Assembly: GCA_030407085.1 (NCBI GenBank)
Contig: CM059587.1
Location: 41,147,001-41,211,000 of the forward strand
Source: Trichopria drosophilae
Taxonomy: Eukaryota > Arthropoda > Insecta > Hymenoptera > Diapriidae
DNA: 64,000 nt
Reading direction: 5' to 3'
Numbering within the stretch: position 1 is the stretch's first letter; each line of letters opens with the position of its first letter. The notes under the pieces were generated by a model. The model worked only from the letters and a program-made list of their open reading frames with translations. It was not told where the DNA came from and did no database searches. Of the stretch, positions 26,601-39,200 are shown piece by piece. The position numbers and the translations under genes were made by a program.

Positions 26601-26795
26601 GGCATGTTTTTAAATCATCTGACGACAGACGACGATGACTTGCCAGGGACGGTGGAGCCAGTTACAGATTGGAGTGAATACACACCTTCAAATTGGTACG
26701 ATTTATCTACTATATACGAAAATGAAAAATTGCCACATTATAATGTCGAAGAAGAGATGTTAATCGAAGATCTGGATACGTTATTCGAAAGTTAG
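23607..26795 (+). CDS. Intronless ankyrin-repeat protein, 1062 aa, with PRANC-like C-terminal tail
   Basis: One uninterrupted exon, start chosen at 23607 because CCTCCACCATGA is a good initiation context and upstream frames are closed. About 20 ankyrin repeats (TPLHLAA-type motifs from roughly residue 80 to 875) are broken by a non-repeat insert near residues 510-585, so the protein is probably a scaffold or binding protein. There is no signal peptide and no membrane segment. The last ~190 residues are not ankyrin. They include ISWYDLLVE, then NFPTFADLLRSRINIGMFL, which resembles the beginning of the PRANC domain (poxvirus, Wolbachia and Nasonia ankyrin proteins), and end in an acidic tail (EEEMLIEDLDTLFES). 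The LPxE-type F-box-like helix of full PRANC is not seen. AATAAA lies at about 26887. The gene converges on the carbonic anhydrase gene. Partner and substrate are unknown. Confidence 0.9.
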   Translation: MTYYIHTGQNGAIINGQFYEAICEGKVKDAIQFIRSQDWTFGKSYSQRLNLFKFAIDHDNTEIAKIIIAKDSMLDIKDCDSSNSLLHLAVLYRYLQFVEYLLVKKADIDVRNSQKRTPLHLACYGGSTNIVKLLLEFQADVNAVDVDGNTPLHLAAKHYRQRQRHEDLLQLLLLAGANVNACNKTGLMPIHLAVINKRDVTVRDLLKHGADIEAKTTDGKTPLNLAMEIQELNIAVDLITCHPNRKCNQSTNELLKGTTLLTRCKLFHIAIEKGSAEITNYLLDSNVDINSSDVSGRTALHLAVAENHEQIVELLLRRGVKVNVKDENGNTPLHLAVKNGRKSIVINILEYHPNIDEKNKYGKTALHLAISDKNLSVVELLLSKKASTVIQDQNGETPLHYAAKTCENMDMLAVLMHHGADVNVENNFKQTPLHIGALRGNVEIVKFLVGNGANCTAKDQHGNTALHLAAKAHLKEEMVLIFLENGIDPNTKNNFQETILHIACGGKCQKRFQLLSNSEGVENEKWWTLQYLSDLINRMSQTNCKLELQEKHESLPQRTDRQMDSIKEVEIDAIELLLENGAEIDAEDENGQTPIYHATMHCNAAVVKHLLDREADIQICDKTGKNAVCVAVERGNPEICDLIANNGAILYYPCNDAAFLYIALQNTDNYRRIVSTFALSGWVANLRAVNPYNLLLIVIKHRHIRIVEDCLMMILDVNDGNELGYTPLHAATLAQHDDIMQLVAYQDAFVRKGSDGIMPLHLAAYLGYIYGTQLILSFKALPNCRTPTGATPLHLAALKEFNTKVIALLIENKAYINLKDHKGMTPLHYAAAAGHVENVKTLLYYGADINLMNNKEDTPLSLVHRRLKAMMPPCTFAYFGDDIVTISKQAKNASLASVHSLLNTHASKLQLANLKLCETNSSCLESCGLSRRNCENEITKMKNENLSNNISWYDLLVECTCKLAQYVQSDDVQKCFSPEILKMNFPTFADLLRSRINIGMFLNHLTTDDDDLPGTVEPVTDWSEYTPSNWYDLSTIYENEKLPHYNVEEEMLIEDLDTLFES

Positions 26796-27034
26796 TCTTA
26801 AAATCTCATCAGAAGTCTTAATTTATAACCGATAGTTACAGTGCAATATTGAAGTGTGCTACATTATGATTAAATCAAACATTTCTAATAAACGCGTTAT
26901 GAGTTTATTAACAAAAATTCATACTAAATGTGTTTTGAGTGAATGACAAGTGTTTGTTGCAACCTGCGAAGTAAATTATAAATAGAATAACGCTGAGACT
27001 GATGTCAAATCACATTTATTTTTTTTGCCTCGAT

Positions 27035-27208
27035 TTACTGCCAATACCATCGCAAACTAGCGATGTCTACGTTTACTATCTCATTGTAATTATTTGGAAA
27101 TGTTGAAAGTCTTCTAACGTAAACTTTCCTGTTACCAATGTCTTGAAGAAGCCGGTAATTATCTGCGAGTATATCTTCGCCGTTAGACAACTTCCGGAAT
27201 TTGTTAAT
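27035..27208 (-). CDS. Carbonic anhydrase terminal exon F
   Basis: INKFRKLSNGEDILADNYRL, then QDIGNRKVYVRR, ending RWYWQ and TAA at 27035-27037. The N-YR-Q-NRxV segment is the conserved C-terminal strand of alpha-carbonic anhydrases. Only about 240 bp separate this stop codon from that of the convergent ankyrin gene. Confidence 0.92.
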   Translation of the reverse strand: MNKFRKLSNGEDILADNYRLLQDIGNRKVYVRRLSTFPNNYNEIVNVDIASLRWYWQ

Positions 27209-30200
27209 CTGTAAAGGGACATAACCGATTAATTCATAGGTATGGAATCTTTATATAATATTTAATAGTAGGTACCAAAAGTGTTCATCTTGTAAACAAG
27301 AAATTCTAGATATCACATGATTTTCTGTGATTACTGATTTAAGATGGATGGATTAAGTTGATCGTGCGATTAAGACATTGAATCCAGTCACATGATCATA
27401 GTGAAATAGAAAAGTAATTTAATTTAAATAAATAAAGTGTTGGTGTGTGAATAGATGTCTGATGTTTCGTTTATAAAATCTAGACGATTAATTCTGAATA
27501 CCAGAAACGAAAATTGTCAACTTCCTTTTTGAAGAATTAAAATAGGTGATAGTACTATGGGATTAAGGCAACTTCATTGGTCAAACTTACCTGCTTAAAA
27601 GATATCGGTACCGTCGTTGGGAAAATAATCCACGTAACAGTCTCACTGCATGGTGGCGTCGTCAACGAGCCCCGGTAAGTATAATAAGTATCTAGATTTT
27701 TGGGCAATAATGAAGCCAATGGTAATGTCGCATTCATTCGTGTCCTGCTATCCAGCCATTGCACATCAGGAAATGAAGACAATAATGGTCGGATACTGTC
27801 ATTATCTTCTTCTTGCAGCTGTGAATAAGAATATTAGTGTTACATTATTGGTGTTACTCATTGCACTCGTTTTGAACATTTATCTGTCCAGAGATTAACT
27901 GACATTTCAATAAACAGATAATAATTTTATCAATATATAGAGTAGCGATAACGAAATTAACAATGATAAAAAAATCGCGATTATTGTAATGACGAATACG
28001 TCATGAAGGGTGACAAGGGCAAAACTATTTCGGAAGTTTAGCGATGAAGTAGAAATTATGTTATCAAATTAATTATTTTATTAATTATAAGTAAGAAGAC
28101 GACGAATTTGTGGGAGAAAAAGTTCAGTTTACGCAGTTGATTCGAAGGTATTTTGTGTAAATTTTGTGAATGACAGAGTATTGAATATTTTCAATTCTAA
28201 ACCGATCCAATTCCATAAATTTTACAGTATAATATTTTCTAAGTATATTTCTAAATATAATTTTTCACATGAATCTTTAGTGTAATTTTTTATGAGTTCC
28301 ATCAGAATTTCTTAGTAGTGTTATTTCCGTTTGTTTCTATAATAAATAATAAATAAAAATATATTAATACTAATCTAAAGTTAAATCTCATGTGACCCAA
28401 TAATTACATCCTTCTAGAAACATCCTGTTGCGATTTTCCACATGTTTTAATCTCGGGCTTATAACTCGGCTTTTACTCTCTAACGAAAGATTTCACTCCA
28501 ATAACTTAAAATATATTTATACTTTTCTCCAAAAAAAATCGTTATAACTTTCAATTTTTAAATGAGACCATAAACAATAGAATCAAGATATTAAAAAATA
28601 GACAAAAAACAACTAATACCGGCAACATAAATAATGAAATTGATTTTTCAAAACATATAGTTATACCATACATCCAAAAATTTAACCAAAGGATTAGTAA
28701 CATCTATAGAAAATTTGACATCAAAATTGTTAACAAACGGTTCAATTCTCTAGAGTCCCTGTTTAAAACAAAAATTGACATAATTGATAATTTAGACAGA
28801 TCTAATATAATTTACAAGATCGACTGCAGTGAATGCAATGCTACATACGTCGGACAAACAAAAAGATACTTAAAGAAAAGAACTTACGAACACAAAAATA
28901 ATTGGAAAAGAGATATTGGTCATTCAGCATTAACATCGCATATGTTAACTACGGGGCATAATTTCAAATTCTCCGAAGTTAAGATTTTAGAAAATGAGAG
29001 TCATTGGAGGAAACGCAACATAAAAGAAATGATACACATCCAAAAACAACAATTTAGTATCAACTTTAGGACAGACACAGAAAAACTTAGTAACAACTAT
29101 AACATTTTAATTAAGGAATCGTAGACAGTAACTTTCAATCTAATGTAACTAATATTATATGTACATAGGTCGATACTTATACCTGTATATGATATATGTA
29201 ACACATTGTGTGTATTAGTAGGCGTGCGTGACGTGATTATCTGTTCTGTGAATTGTAAATTGTCAACATACTCAGTATACTGCGTGCGGTTACTTGTATA
29301 TGGTGCGTCATTCTAGTTTTATTGAACAATATTACTTTTATGTTTTATTATATTTATTGTATATTTTTTATTTTTGTTATTTTTGTATTTTTAATAGACG
29401 CCCCTGAAGAGGACTCACAAAAGAGTCGAAACGTTGGGTTGGAAATAAAGAATCCTTGGATTTTTTCATAATATTGAACCGTGTTGGCCATTTTGAAATC
29501 TATATTTATGATTATAACTCGGCTACCGTCTTGTAGATTTTGACCGTTTTGAGCAGGACGAAAGCTTGTGGGATTCTAAGTATCTCTATACAGTTTTGAT
29601 CAGGTAGTCATGATTGGGTCTCAAAATTTTGCATGGTTTTGAGCTCGTGGTCATTTACACATACCTAGTTATGATCACGACGTCACGACTGCGTAGAATT
29701 TTGGTACTACGTGAAAGCAATGTAGAATGTTGTACCCACCTGGTCAACACAACATAGAGACGCGAGATTCCCACATGGTTTCGAACTAGTCAAATGGGCT
29801 AATGCTACTCATAATTACGTGAAAAACGACCCTGGATGTTTTTAGTAGGGATCTGTCCACAATAAAAAGATGGAGATTAAATGTGAATAAGATGAGGATT
29901 TCTACGCTCTAAAATGTTTGCAGTCAATTTTGAGTTAATAGGTGCCGAAAATAGGGTAGGCTGGGTTAAACTACATTTTGAGTTATTTGGAGTCAAAATA
30001 TACTCTAATGGCGCCAATAAACACGGAAAAAGAGAAACACGACTGAATACCATATACAGATACTAAAAATCTAATTTAATGTCTTTTCTTTGTTATTGTT
30101 ATTATTATTGGAATTGAAAGGTTTTTGGTGTAAAAAGGTCTTCGTTAACTCGCTTATTAAAAATATCTTTAACAATTCTGATATTTGTAAGGTTTACTCT

Positions 30201-33200
30201 CATTTTGCAATTAAAAATGTTCAACTGTATTCTAAAAATAATGCATTACATGGTTATTGATGTCTTGTTATGATGAAAATGTCTGACTATGAAGTCTGTA
30301 TCTACTGCGCATTGCTCGACAGTGAACCCTTAGCGTCTACATATATACCAAATTTATGTTGAACAAACGAGTTTTTAATCGTTGAAGAGTAATTATTTCT
30401 CACTCAAAGATATACTCTATGACCTTAAAGTAGTTAGACCGAAGAATATCATATGTTGACGAAAAATATTTAATATCGTATGGAAGAATTTAATTTTCGT
30501 TATTAATGATATTGTTGAAAAGTGAAAGCATTATTCTTCTTGAAAAAAATTGAAATGTGCAAAAATAATTTAAGCCACTTTTGTTATTTTTTCAAATTTT
30601 TTCTTCTCCGCTGTTAAGAATTTTTAAAAAATGAACGGATTTTAACGAATGACGGCTTATTTTTTCCAGAAAAAGATTCTCTACACCTTTACCGTAGATA
30701 TTTTTAAATTTTCGAATCCAACGATAAATTATCTCTATTTATTTTAAAAAAGAACAGCTACTTTTAACGAATTTTCAGTAATTTTCGTGACCAGACAAAG
30801 AATCTTTGAAAAATTATGTGGTAAAGTTAACGAAAATCTTCATTCGTTATCATTCGTTAAAATCCTTTCATTTTTTTTTAAATTCTTAACAGTGGAGAAG
30901 AAAAAATTTGAATCAATTACAAAATTGACTTAACAAATTATTTTTGCACAATTCAATTTTTTTTTCAAGAATAGTGCTTTCACTTTTCAACAATATTATT
31001 AATAATGAAAATTAAATTCTTGGAAACGTTATTAAATATTTTTCTTCAACATATGGTATTCTGGGGTCTAACCACCTTAAGAGTCGTTGATTACTAATTC
31101 GATGTCAATTTTAGGAAAATCAAAATGGATGATCCATGAAGGCGAATAAAAAATATAAATAATGTCTTGAACCTTAGGAGAAATCAACCTTCCAAACGAT
31201 CGATGTTAATGAAAATATGTTACCGTAAGAAACTACGGTCTTTAAAAACGAAGCTTAGAATTTCAAAATTAAAAACGGCTGATTTAAAATGACGGACATC
31301 AAGAAGAGGACAGTGTCGAGTATCAATTGGTCATTCATTCTTGAAAATTTTATTGATGTATTATAAAAAAAAATTGTATGTTCCGACACACTTTATGTAT
31401 AACTTGTTAAGTAGATGTAAAAGTAAACTATTTTTTGTTTATTTATTGCTTTTAAACTATTTTTAAATGAATTTGTTTACAGAATGCACTGAAATATCAA
31501 TTAGACGGCTCTTATGAAGAGTAGGGCCTTTCAAATGTCTTACTAAGACTAAGATATATCGCTCAGCCGCGAAAAATAAAATATTTCAACTTTACACACA
31601 AAGTTATTGAGATTTTCGCCAAGAAAACTAGGTTCATTAAATTGTCATTAAATTGAAAAATAGGTTATTTTATTCCTACCGACGAAAACCAGAATGTTTT
31701 GACGGGCTAGCCAGGTCGCGAATTTTAACTGTTGACGTTTAAACGAATTGTATTACTAAGTTGATCATTAGAACATTTTTGTTGTTTTTTTTTTTGGCAA
31801 TTCTGAATAAAAATCGGTATTGAAATTTGTGTTGAAATTGCATGAATTTTTCAGAAAATGCATATATTTTCTAAAATAAAAATGGTTAAATTAAACAGAT
31901 GCCATTTTATGTAAATTTAACACTTTTTCAGTACAAAACTGCCAGATAAAATTTAAAGAAAAACGGCAAAAACGTGTACTTTCGGTACAAATACGAGTTT
32001 CTTTTTTCATCTTAAGCTCATAAATTTAACACAGCCGTTTTTTATTAAAAAATGGTCAATGGTTCAGTATTGCCTAAGAAACGTAAAAAAAAGTTTGTTA
32101 AGAACAATTAATATTCATCGTTTTCCAAGATCTACCAAACCAATTCGAATGCATAGTCGTGAAAATTATGAGTCAGTGTGAGGATCTGATTGAAAATCGT
32201 AAATAAAATTGTAATGACGAATAAGTATTCTAAGTGTAAGTAAATATTACAATTAAATTTTAAAATAATTTGTTGATCACTTGATATTGTCTTGGATTTA
32301 TTATTTCAAATTTCAATATCACAAATAAAAAGCTTGTTGAAAAGTGCGTAGCGATTTGAAATTAGTTTATGATTGGTGAAATGCGACAGAAGTATACGAA
32401 TCATGGACTGTTGATGTTTATTTTCCGGACGACAGCGGCAAAAAAGTAGTAACTAAATATCAATGGAATATTTGGTTTAGTTGAACATTACAAATATTAT
32501 AAATTGGTAGTTTACATTTATTATAAGTTTGGTAGACCCAGCTATTTAATTTAATATAGAAGAAGACTAAAAATTATAATTTTCAAAACTTCGAACCCCA
32601 GCTATTAGATAACATAATAGACATTATTATTATTAATTTTTTATTTCGTAGTAATATTTATAAATAATAAAAGCTAAATTTCTTCTTGACCACTTTGTGA
32701 AATTAAATAGGATGACTTGTTCTTCTAACGGATGGTATAATTACACACTCCAACAAAATTTTGTTGCCCTATAAGTAAGAGTGGATTCTGATAGCATGTT
32801 TATTGCAGAATCCAAATATCACCGCCAAAATATGCAAGTGGCTCTTGTTTTTGAGATATTGAAGATCAAAGGGGTAAAAATGCGATTTTAGGCATTTTTA
32901 AGTATCTATTCACAGCCTAAAAAATACTGTTGTTCCACCGGTAAAAGTCAATTTTCATATGATTTTTTCCGCAGAATCGAAATTTGTATGCCTAAATATT
33001 GAATTGGATCTACTTATTGCCCAAATTCTAGGATAAAGTTGTAAAAAATCTTGTTTTAAGACATTTTTCATATCTATAGTATAGAACGCGCTGCAAACAA
33101 TTAAAAAAATGGCGATTCCAAATATGTCCGACTAACTTTTTGAAATTCGAATCACTTCAAACTCGTTATCGTCTTGAACACTTTGCTATAAAAATAGAAA

Positions 33201-36200
33201 AAAATGCCCGAAAATGCGAATTTTTACCTCTTTAACCTTTGACCTTCAATTTGGTAAAAAACAAAGTAAAGTTGCCAAAATGATAACGAATTTGAAGTGA
33301 TTCAAATTTCTAAAAGTTCGTCGGACATATTGGATCCGACATTTTGCATTTCTTCATTTTTTGTGTTTTTAGAGTATAGATATGAAATGTCATAAAAATA
33401 CGATTTTTTACATCTTCGGTCTTCAATTTGGGTAAAAAGTGCAATATTTTGGCGTATACATATTTTGATTCTGGGGGAACGCTCCTATCAAAATTGACTT
33501 TTTTTGGGCTGTAAATAGATGCTCAAAATGCCTGAAATTCTACTTTTTATTTCTTTGACCTTCAATATCTCGAAAACTAGAGCCAATTGGATAATTTGGT
33601 GGTCATATTTGGATTCTGGAGCAAAAATTCTACAATTCTTTTATATTTATTCGTCACATAATATTACGTAGATTGCAAACCTGGAAAAACACAGCAAGAA
33701 CTGCAAGTCCATCTTCGTGTCGAATCGCTTCTTGAAAATCTGAATATTTTGTATTCCGATGGACTAAATGCATTTCCATTGGAAATCTAATTAGAAAAGA
33801 AAAATCAGCAGTTCAAGAAAAACAATCCTAACATCTAACATTTATAAATGAAATTATGTTTAAGCTTAATCGAAAGAAATGTTGAAATACGTAAAAGTAT
33901 TTAACATCACAAGAAAAAGAATGTCATATTTTCTTCGGACAAAATCACCGTTTTTTCTTTATGACAGAATAAACGAAACATTTCAAAATTTAAAAAATAC
34001 GATATCTAAAGGTTGAAAAGCTCGATACGCTTGATCCAAATTTATTGATTTCAGTTTACGCTTTTTGGCCGAGGAATTCATTTACAACCTGATACCATTA
34101 AGGACGTGCTCGGATCCTTTATAATTTTTTCGCCCCCAGTGAAAATGTAAACCTTCTAATTCGTATTCCTCTCCAGGATTTAGTAGAGCTCCGAAGATGT
34201 ACGGTGGTCGTTTCGTTGACCCTTCTTTGTCAAGGCTCAGAGCCACTAAAATAGAGTAAGAAAATGTTTTATTTCTTTGACGAAATAATAATATATTTAT
34301 TTAGGTGAAAGATTTAATGATGGAATTAACCTAATCATGAAAAATTGTTAGTTAGCATAAGAAGAGAAGTTGTGGCTTCAACCACAAAAATTGGTAAGGT
34401 TCGTAGTTAACATCTTGTTTTACATAATATGATGCCACTAATATTTATCGTGATTTATAATGCAGTTGGTTCGTTCCATTCCGACAACCCTCAAAATCAA
34501 CTGACAGTTACGAAAACCAGCAAAAGGGGAGATGATCCCCACTTTACGTATTTTTTACCTTACGTTTGTCAAAATTTTGATTAGTTTTAATCAACTACTC
34601 ATTTTTTGTTAGCGAAAAGTGTCTGCAATTATTATTGCTTTTTTGAATTCTTGTCTTTTTATAGATAACACATCAATGTTCAAGAGAAGAGTGGGGGAAA
34701 GTATTTTAAGACGGTCAATTTTGAGGGGGTCATTTCGCAGGTCCTACTGTATATTGCTACATTACTACTAATAAAATAATTTTTTTTTTAAATCTCTTCA
34801 ATTCGTATGTAACCAACAAATATGAAATAATGGCATCCAAAACCAGCATTATATTACAACTTTAATTCAATCTGTGATGGTTTCATTATTTAATAATTTA
34901 ATTATAATTGCTACAATAAAGGAATACTAAAATGTACACGCAATAATCTAACCCATTAGTAAAAGGATATCTTTGAATTAACGCAATGACTGTCCTATCT
35001 GTTTCCCCCTGTCCTTTCGTATTATAAACTAATCTAATCTACCGATTTATCCTTTTTATTCAACCATTTTTTTTTTCAAATTTGTACGTAAGTAAATTTA
35101 AAATACTGAATTTAGAGCTGCATTTGTAGTTGCCTAACTTGGTTTTACAAATTTCGATAGTTAGGTGTTTCTAACCATTTTTTCTGCGTCTAATAGCAAA
35201 ATATCAGCAAAATTTCTAAGCATACTTGTCTGTCAGCAGAAAACCTAACTTATAACTAATTTCGGAGCTACTTGGATGTCTAAGTATTTTTCTTACGTTG
35301 TATTTATAGTACAAATTAATCAGGAGAGGAGATGGTATTTAATTTATATAATTAATGTGTAAGGTTGACAATATGATTATGGCTTAGCCATTTTTTTAAT
35401 GTCAATTTTTCAATAATTAAACTAGTTATATCTTTGGTTCATAATAGGGAATTAATAGCTACAGTTTTGTAGCTATAGTTTTGTTCCTGAACGGAATTTC
35501 AACCTGTCTTTATTGTTTTCCCCGTATACTTATTCAATTTGTTATAATTACTAGTCTATGTTGTTGAAAAGCTGAAAACGTAATATAGTGGTGCTAATTA
35601 CATTTTAGGTCATTCTACGTCAACTCAGCCATCTTTGAAATCGACCACTATCGATTTTGTTCTAGATTTTTTCACAGATGCATCTCGGTGAAATAAATGT
35701 TACAACCGAGTTAATCACTCGGTAATAAGTGAGAATTTTTTTCAATTTTGAATTCTTAAATTTCCATAACTCAGTCGCTACTTATCGTAGAGTAACAAAT
35801 ATAAAATGAAATTGTTCATCTCGAACTTTGAATAACTTTAAAGTCGAAATTTACTACCGGAAAAATGATCGAGGTCATTTAGTGACATTTTCCAGTTTTA
35901 TGGAACTATTTCTTGGCAATTTTCAGTGTTTCAAGACTAAAATTTAAAGCTTTATTTTGCACTTATTAGATCTTAATTTAAAACCAACAGTTTGGATAAC
36001 AGAAAACATATTTAAGGAAACAAAGATACTATTTTTACACGTGAAAGAAATCTCAAGAATGTACAGTATCGACACGACGGATGCGTTACAAAAGCTAAAT
36101 TAGTAAGGTTAAATAATAGTCTGGCACGCCAGTCACGTCCGTTATGCCATCTTTTTATGTTCTTCGCGAGACTATCAATTTCCTTCTTGGTGAAAATTGT

Positions 36201-39200
36201 AGGAAATATGTACTTCTACTCGTTATTACCTGTGTAACATAGTTGTTAAAATTACATGCAATTACTTTTTCAAACAAGAAGATTACTGCAAATTAAACGT
36301 TTTATATTACAAAAGGTGGCATTCTAAACTTCAATATTGTACCTTGATCGTTGCTTAAATATTAAATGCATGGTAGCAAATGACTGAATGAAATAAATAA
36401 AAGTATAAATGTAATAAATTACATATATATTACTTATACAACTTTGCTGTCTTTTGAGAATAGGGCATTAACTATAATTCAACTTCTTCCACTTAAAATA
36501 TACATGAGTAATAGGGTGGCTCACAAAATGTTGTGTTTTAGACTTGTTACATTTCCTTTTGGCTTTATAATTTTTATTTCCACTGTTTTGAAACGTATCT
36601 ACATTGTAAATATTGGCCTTTAACGGATAATGATGACGTGGTGTTTTTTGAACATTGTAAATGAGATAAATAATTTAAGGTTAAACGCATTCAGATTTTC
36701 TTGATTCCAGAGCATTTGGAATATTTGGTTTGCGATGGTACAAGCCAGTCACTTTTTTCCGACAGGTGCTAATGATATTAACTTGAGAATAGTGACATAT
36801 ACTTAGAAACATACCAAACAATAACCAGCAATTGGTTTTGCGTCTTTTCAAATAACATAAAAAAGTGTGCCACTAAAAAATAAAAATGTTGGATACGAGT
36901 AGAGCAACTAGTATCCCTTTTAAAAAATTCATAAAGTGGCACCGAAATTTAAAAAGGTCAGTTTGCGCCATTTTTGTGTGATAAACACACTCGAGTATTA
37001 TTTTGGTTGAACACTCGAAAATCACTTTTTTTTAAAAGATGAAATGCCAAAAAAATTATTCTTTTATGAAAACATAGATTCATTTGTTGTATAATTTTGT
37101 TGTATCGTATGCGTAAAATTTTACTTTACCTTTTTCGTGCTTAAATTCATATTTTACGCATATGAAACAAACCCGAAAATTGTACGCATGATAATTAAAA
37201 AAAAGTAATTTTCAATACCCATGTTAAAAAACAGTGCGTAAAGTCGAACTTTATACGCTCTCACATCATGAAATCATCATGAAAATTACTGTTCCTTGAT
37301 TATCAATTATCTTAAGTTTATATTCTGAATAGACAATTTGCTGAATATGAAAAGTATCGCGGAATAATTCACATCCGTTATAAAAAATAAAATGTTTTTT
37401 CAGTCTATAAAAATTTGTTTAGTGTAAATACTGCTTTAATGAATTATATAAACATAACTGAAAGGAATCGTTATCCCTAAAAGAGTATTAAATGTACAAT
37501 TTTTCGAACAATTATAAAAGTCTATTGGTTTTTAAAAAATATGAAATAGATTAATACTTTGCACAAACAACCATTAAAATTATAATACAAACATGAGTAG
37601 GAAGGAAATTATTCCTTCCCATTTTCGATCACTAGTATCCTATATCAAAGGCTGATGAACGGGTATCTAATGAAATTCGATGACGACCCTAATGGAGTTC
37701 GGTTCCCATATGTGCACATGACCAAGAACTGATTATGAATATTTTAGATTTCAATCCTGTGTCGTATTTTTAAAAAACAAGTATCAAAATTGCATCTGAG
37801 GAATATTGCATATTCTCTCAGAAAAGGCACTAATTAAGATGCTAATAAGATATTCTAGAAATTATGAATTTCAAGATCTTTACAAGTTCGTTTAATAAAT
37901 TTTATAACATTTTTTAAAGATTTTTTCTAAATATTTTTTAGTTTTCTTAAGCGAACTTTCCAGATCTTTTTCGGTTCTTTTTGCTAGTCTTTTAGAATAG
38001 ATTGTTCAAAAATACGTCGTAACAAAATCTTTTTTTTATGTAATAGGCGTAAAATCGTCATGGAGTTATTCAGATCTTCTGGTTTTTCTTAAAAGAGCAA
38101 TTATCTCTTTCCCCATATAAAATGAATTTGAACTTATATTTTTTAACTGCTTATTAAATGATACACAAGTAGAATTTCGATCAGATGAAGTGACAATAAA
38201 TAAACAAATTCATTCTATTTTCGGTAGTTTTCTTTCCTGAAAATGTTAGTGTCCACGTATTCTTTAAACGGGTGTTTGGCGCAGCAATGTGATATCTATT
38301 TTTTCTATTTACCAGAATGACCATTGTTTTTTAAAATCAGTGGCCCCTGTAGCAGGTCGTGATAACCGATTGTTTCTAATGCAGGTAGTGGTAGCGCAAC
38401 GGCCCTGCCGGAAGATAGTGCTACCGGAGATTGCCATTTTCCAGCACAATCCTTATAATCTTTGATCCAAATATGCTGATCTGAAAACATTCAAGTCAAT
38501 ATTTATTTTTTTAACGCCATTAATAGAATAAAAATTCGCAAGCCATGCTAACACGATATAAGCAACTTAAAAATATCTGTATAGACATCTGATGACTAAT
38601 TTTATGTCAAATTATGCAGAACTGTTTTGATCTATTCCCAAAATATGTTGACATTGAGTTGAGAAAACAAATATTTCATAAGATTCTGGACGCAAGGGAA
38701 TTTATTCTTATTTTTCTAAAAACTTCTATCGTGATTAGAAAAATAATGATATTTTAATACTTTTTTATGCATGATATGACAATGAACAATTTAAATTTCT
38801 TCCATTTTTTGAACAATTAATGGAACTATGAGTATGTGATTTTATTCCCGAAGTTTTGTTTATTATAAAACATTTAGATGTAGACAAAAATAAAATTCCT
38901 ATAAGGAAAAATTCAGATCTATATTAATATGTGGTTTTTCTTTTCCAGACTAAGTAAAACTCATAGGGTGATCTACTTAGGATTCGTGAGTTTGATCCAT
39001 ATTTTTCTCGATATCTCCGCATTATTTGTAGAATCCGACGTCGAACCTTTCTATTCTTGAAAATCCAAAATTTTTATCCAAATTCCGTAAAAAAGTTGAA
39101 GTACGATTGAAATAAGGGTTTCAGCTCGTTCTAGTCCTATAATCATAATCGGCCTGTGATTTTAAAGAAAAAAATTATGACCATTTTTTCGAAAAAAATG

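Larger units (their letters stand above)
28472..29511 (+). mobile_element. 5'-truncated Penelope-like element
   Basis: Lies in the 5.9-kb intron between carbonic anhydrase exons E and D, opposite to the gene. It contains the C-terminal coding part (about 28510-29124) followed by a 3' region with a tail (CGAAACGTTGGG) of the kind seen at 3632-3650. A 13-bp direct repeat, TTATAACTCGGCT, at 28459-28471 and 29512-29524 is a plausible target-site duplication. The reverse transcriptase domain proper is absent. Confidence 0.75.
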
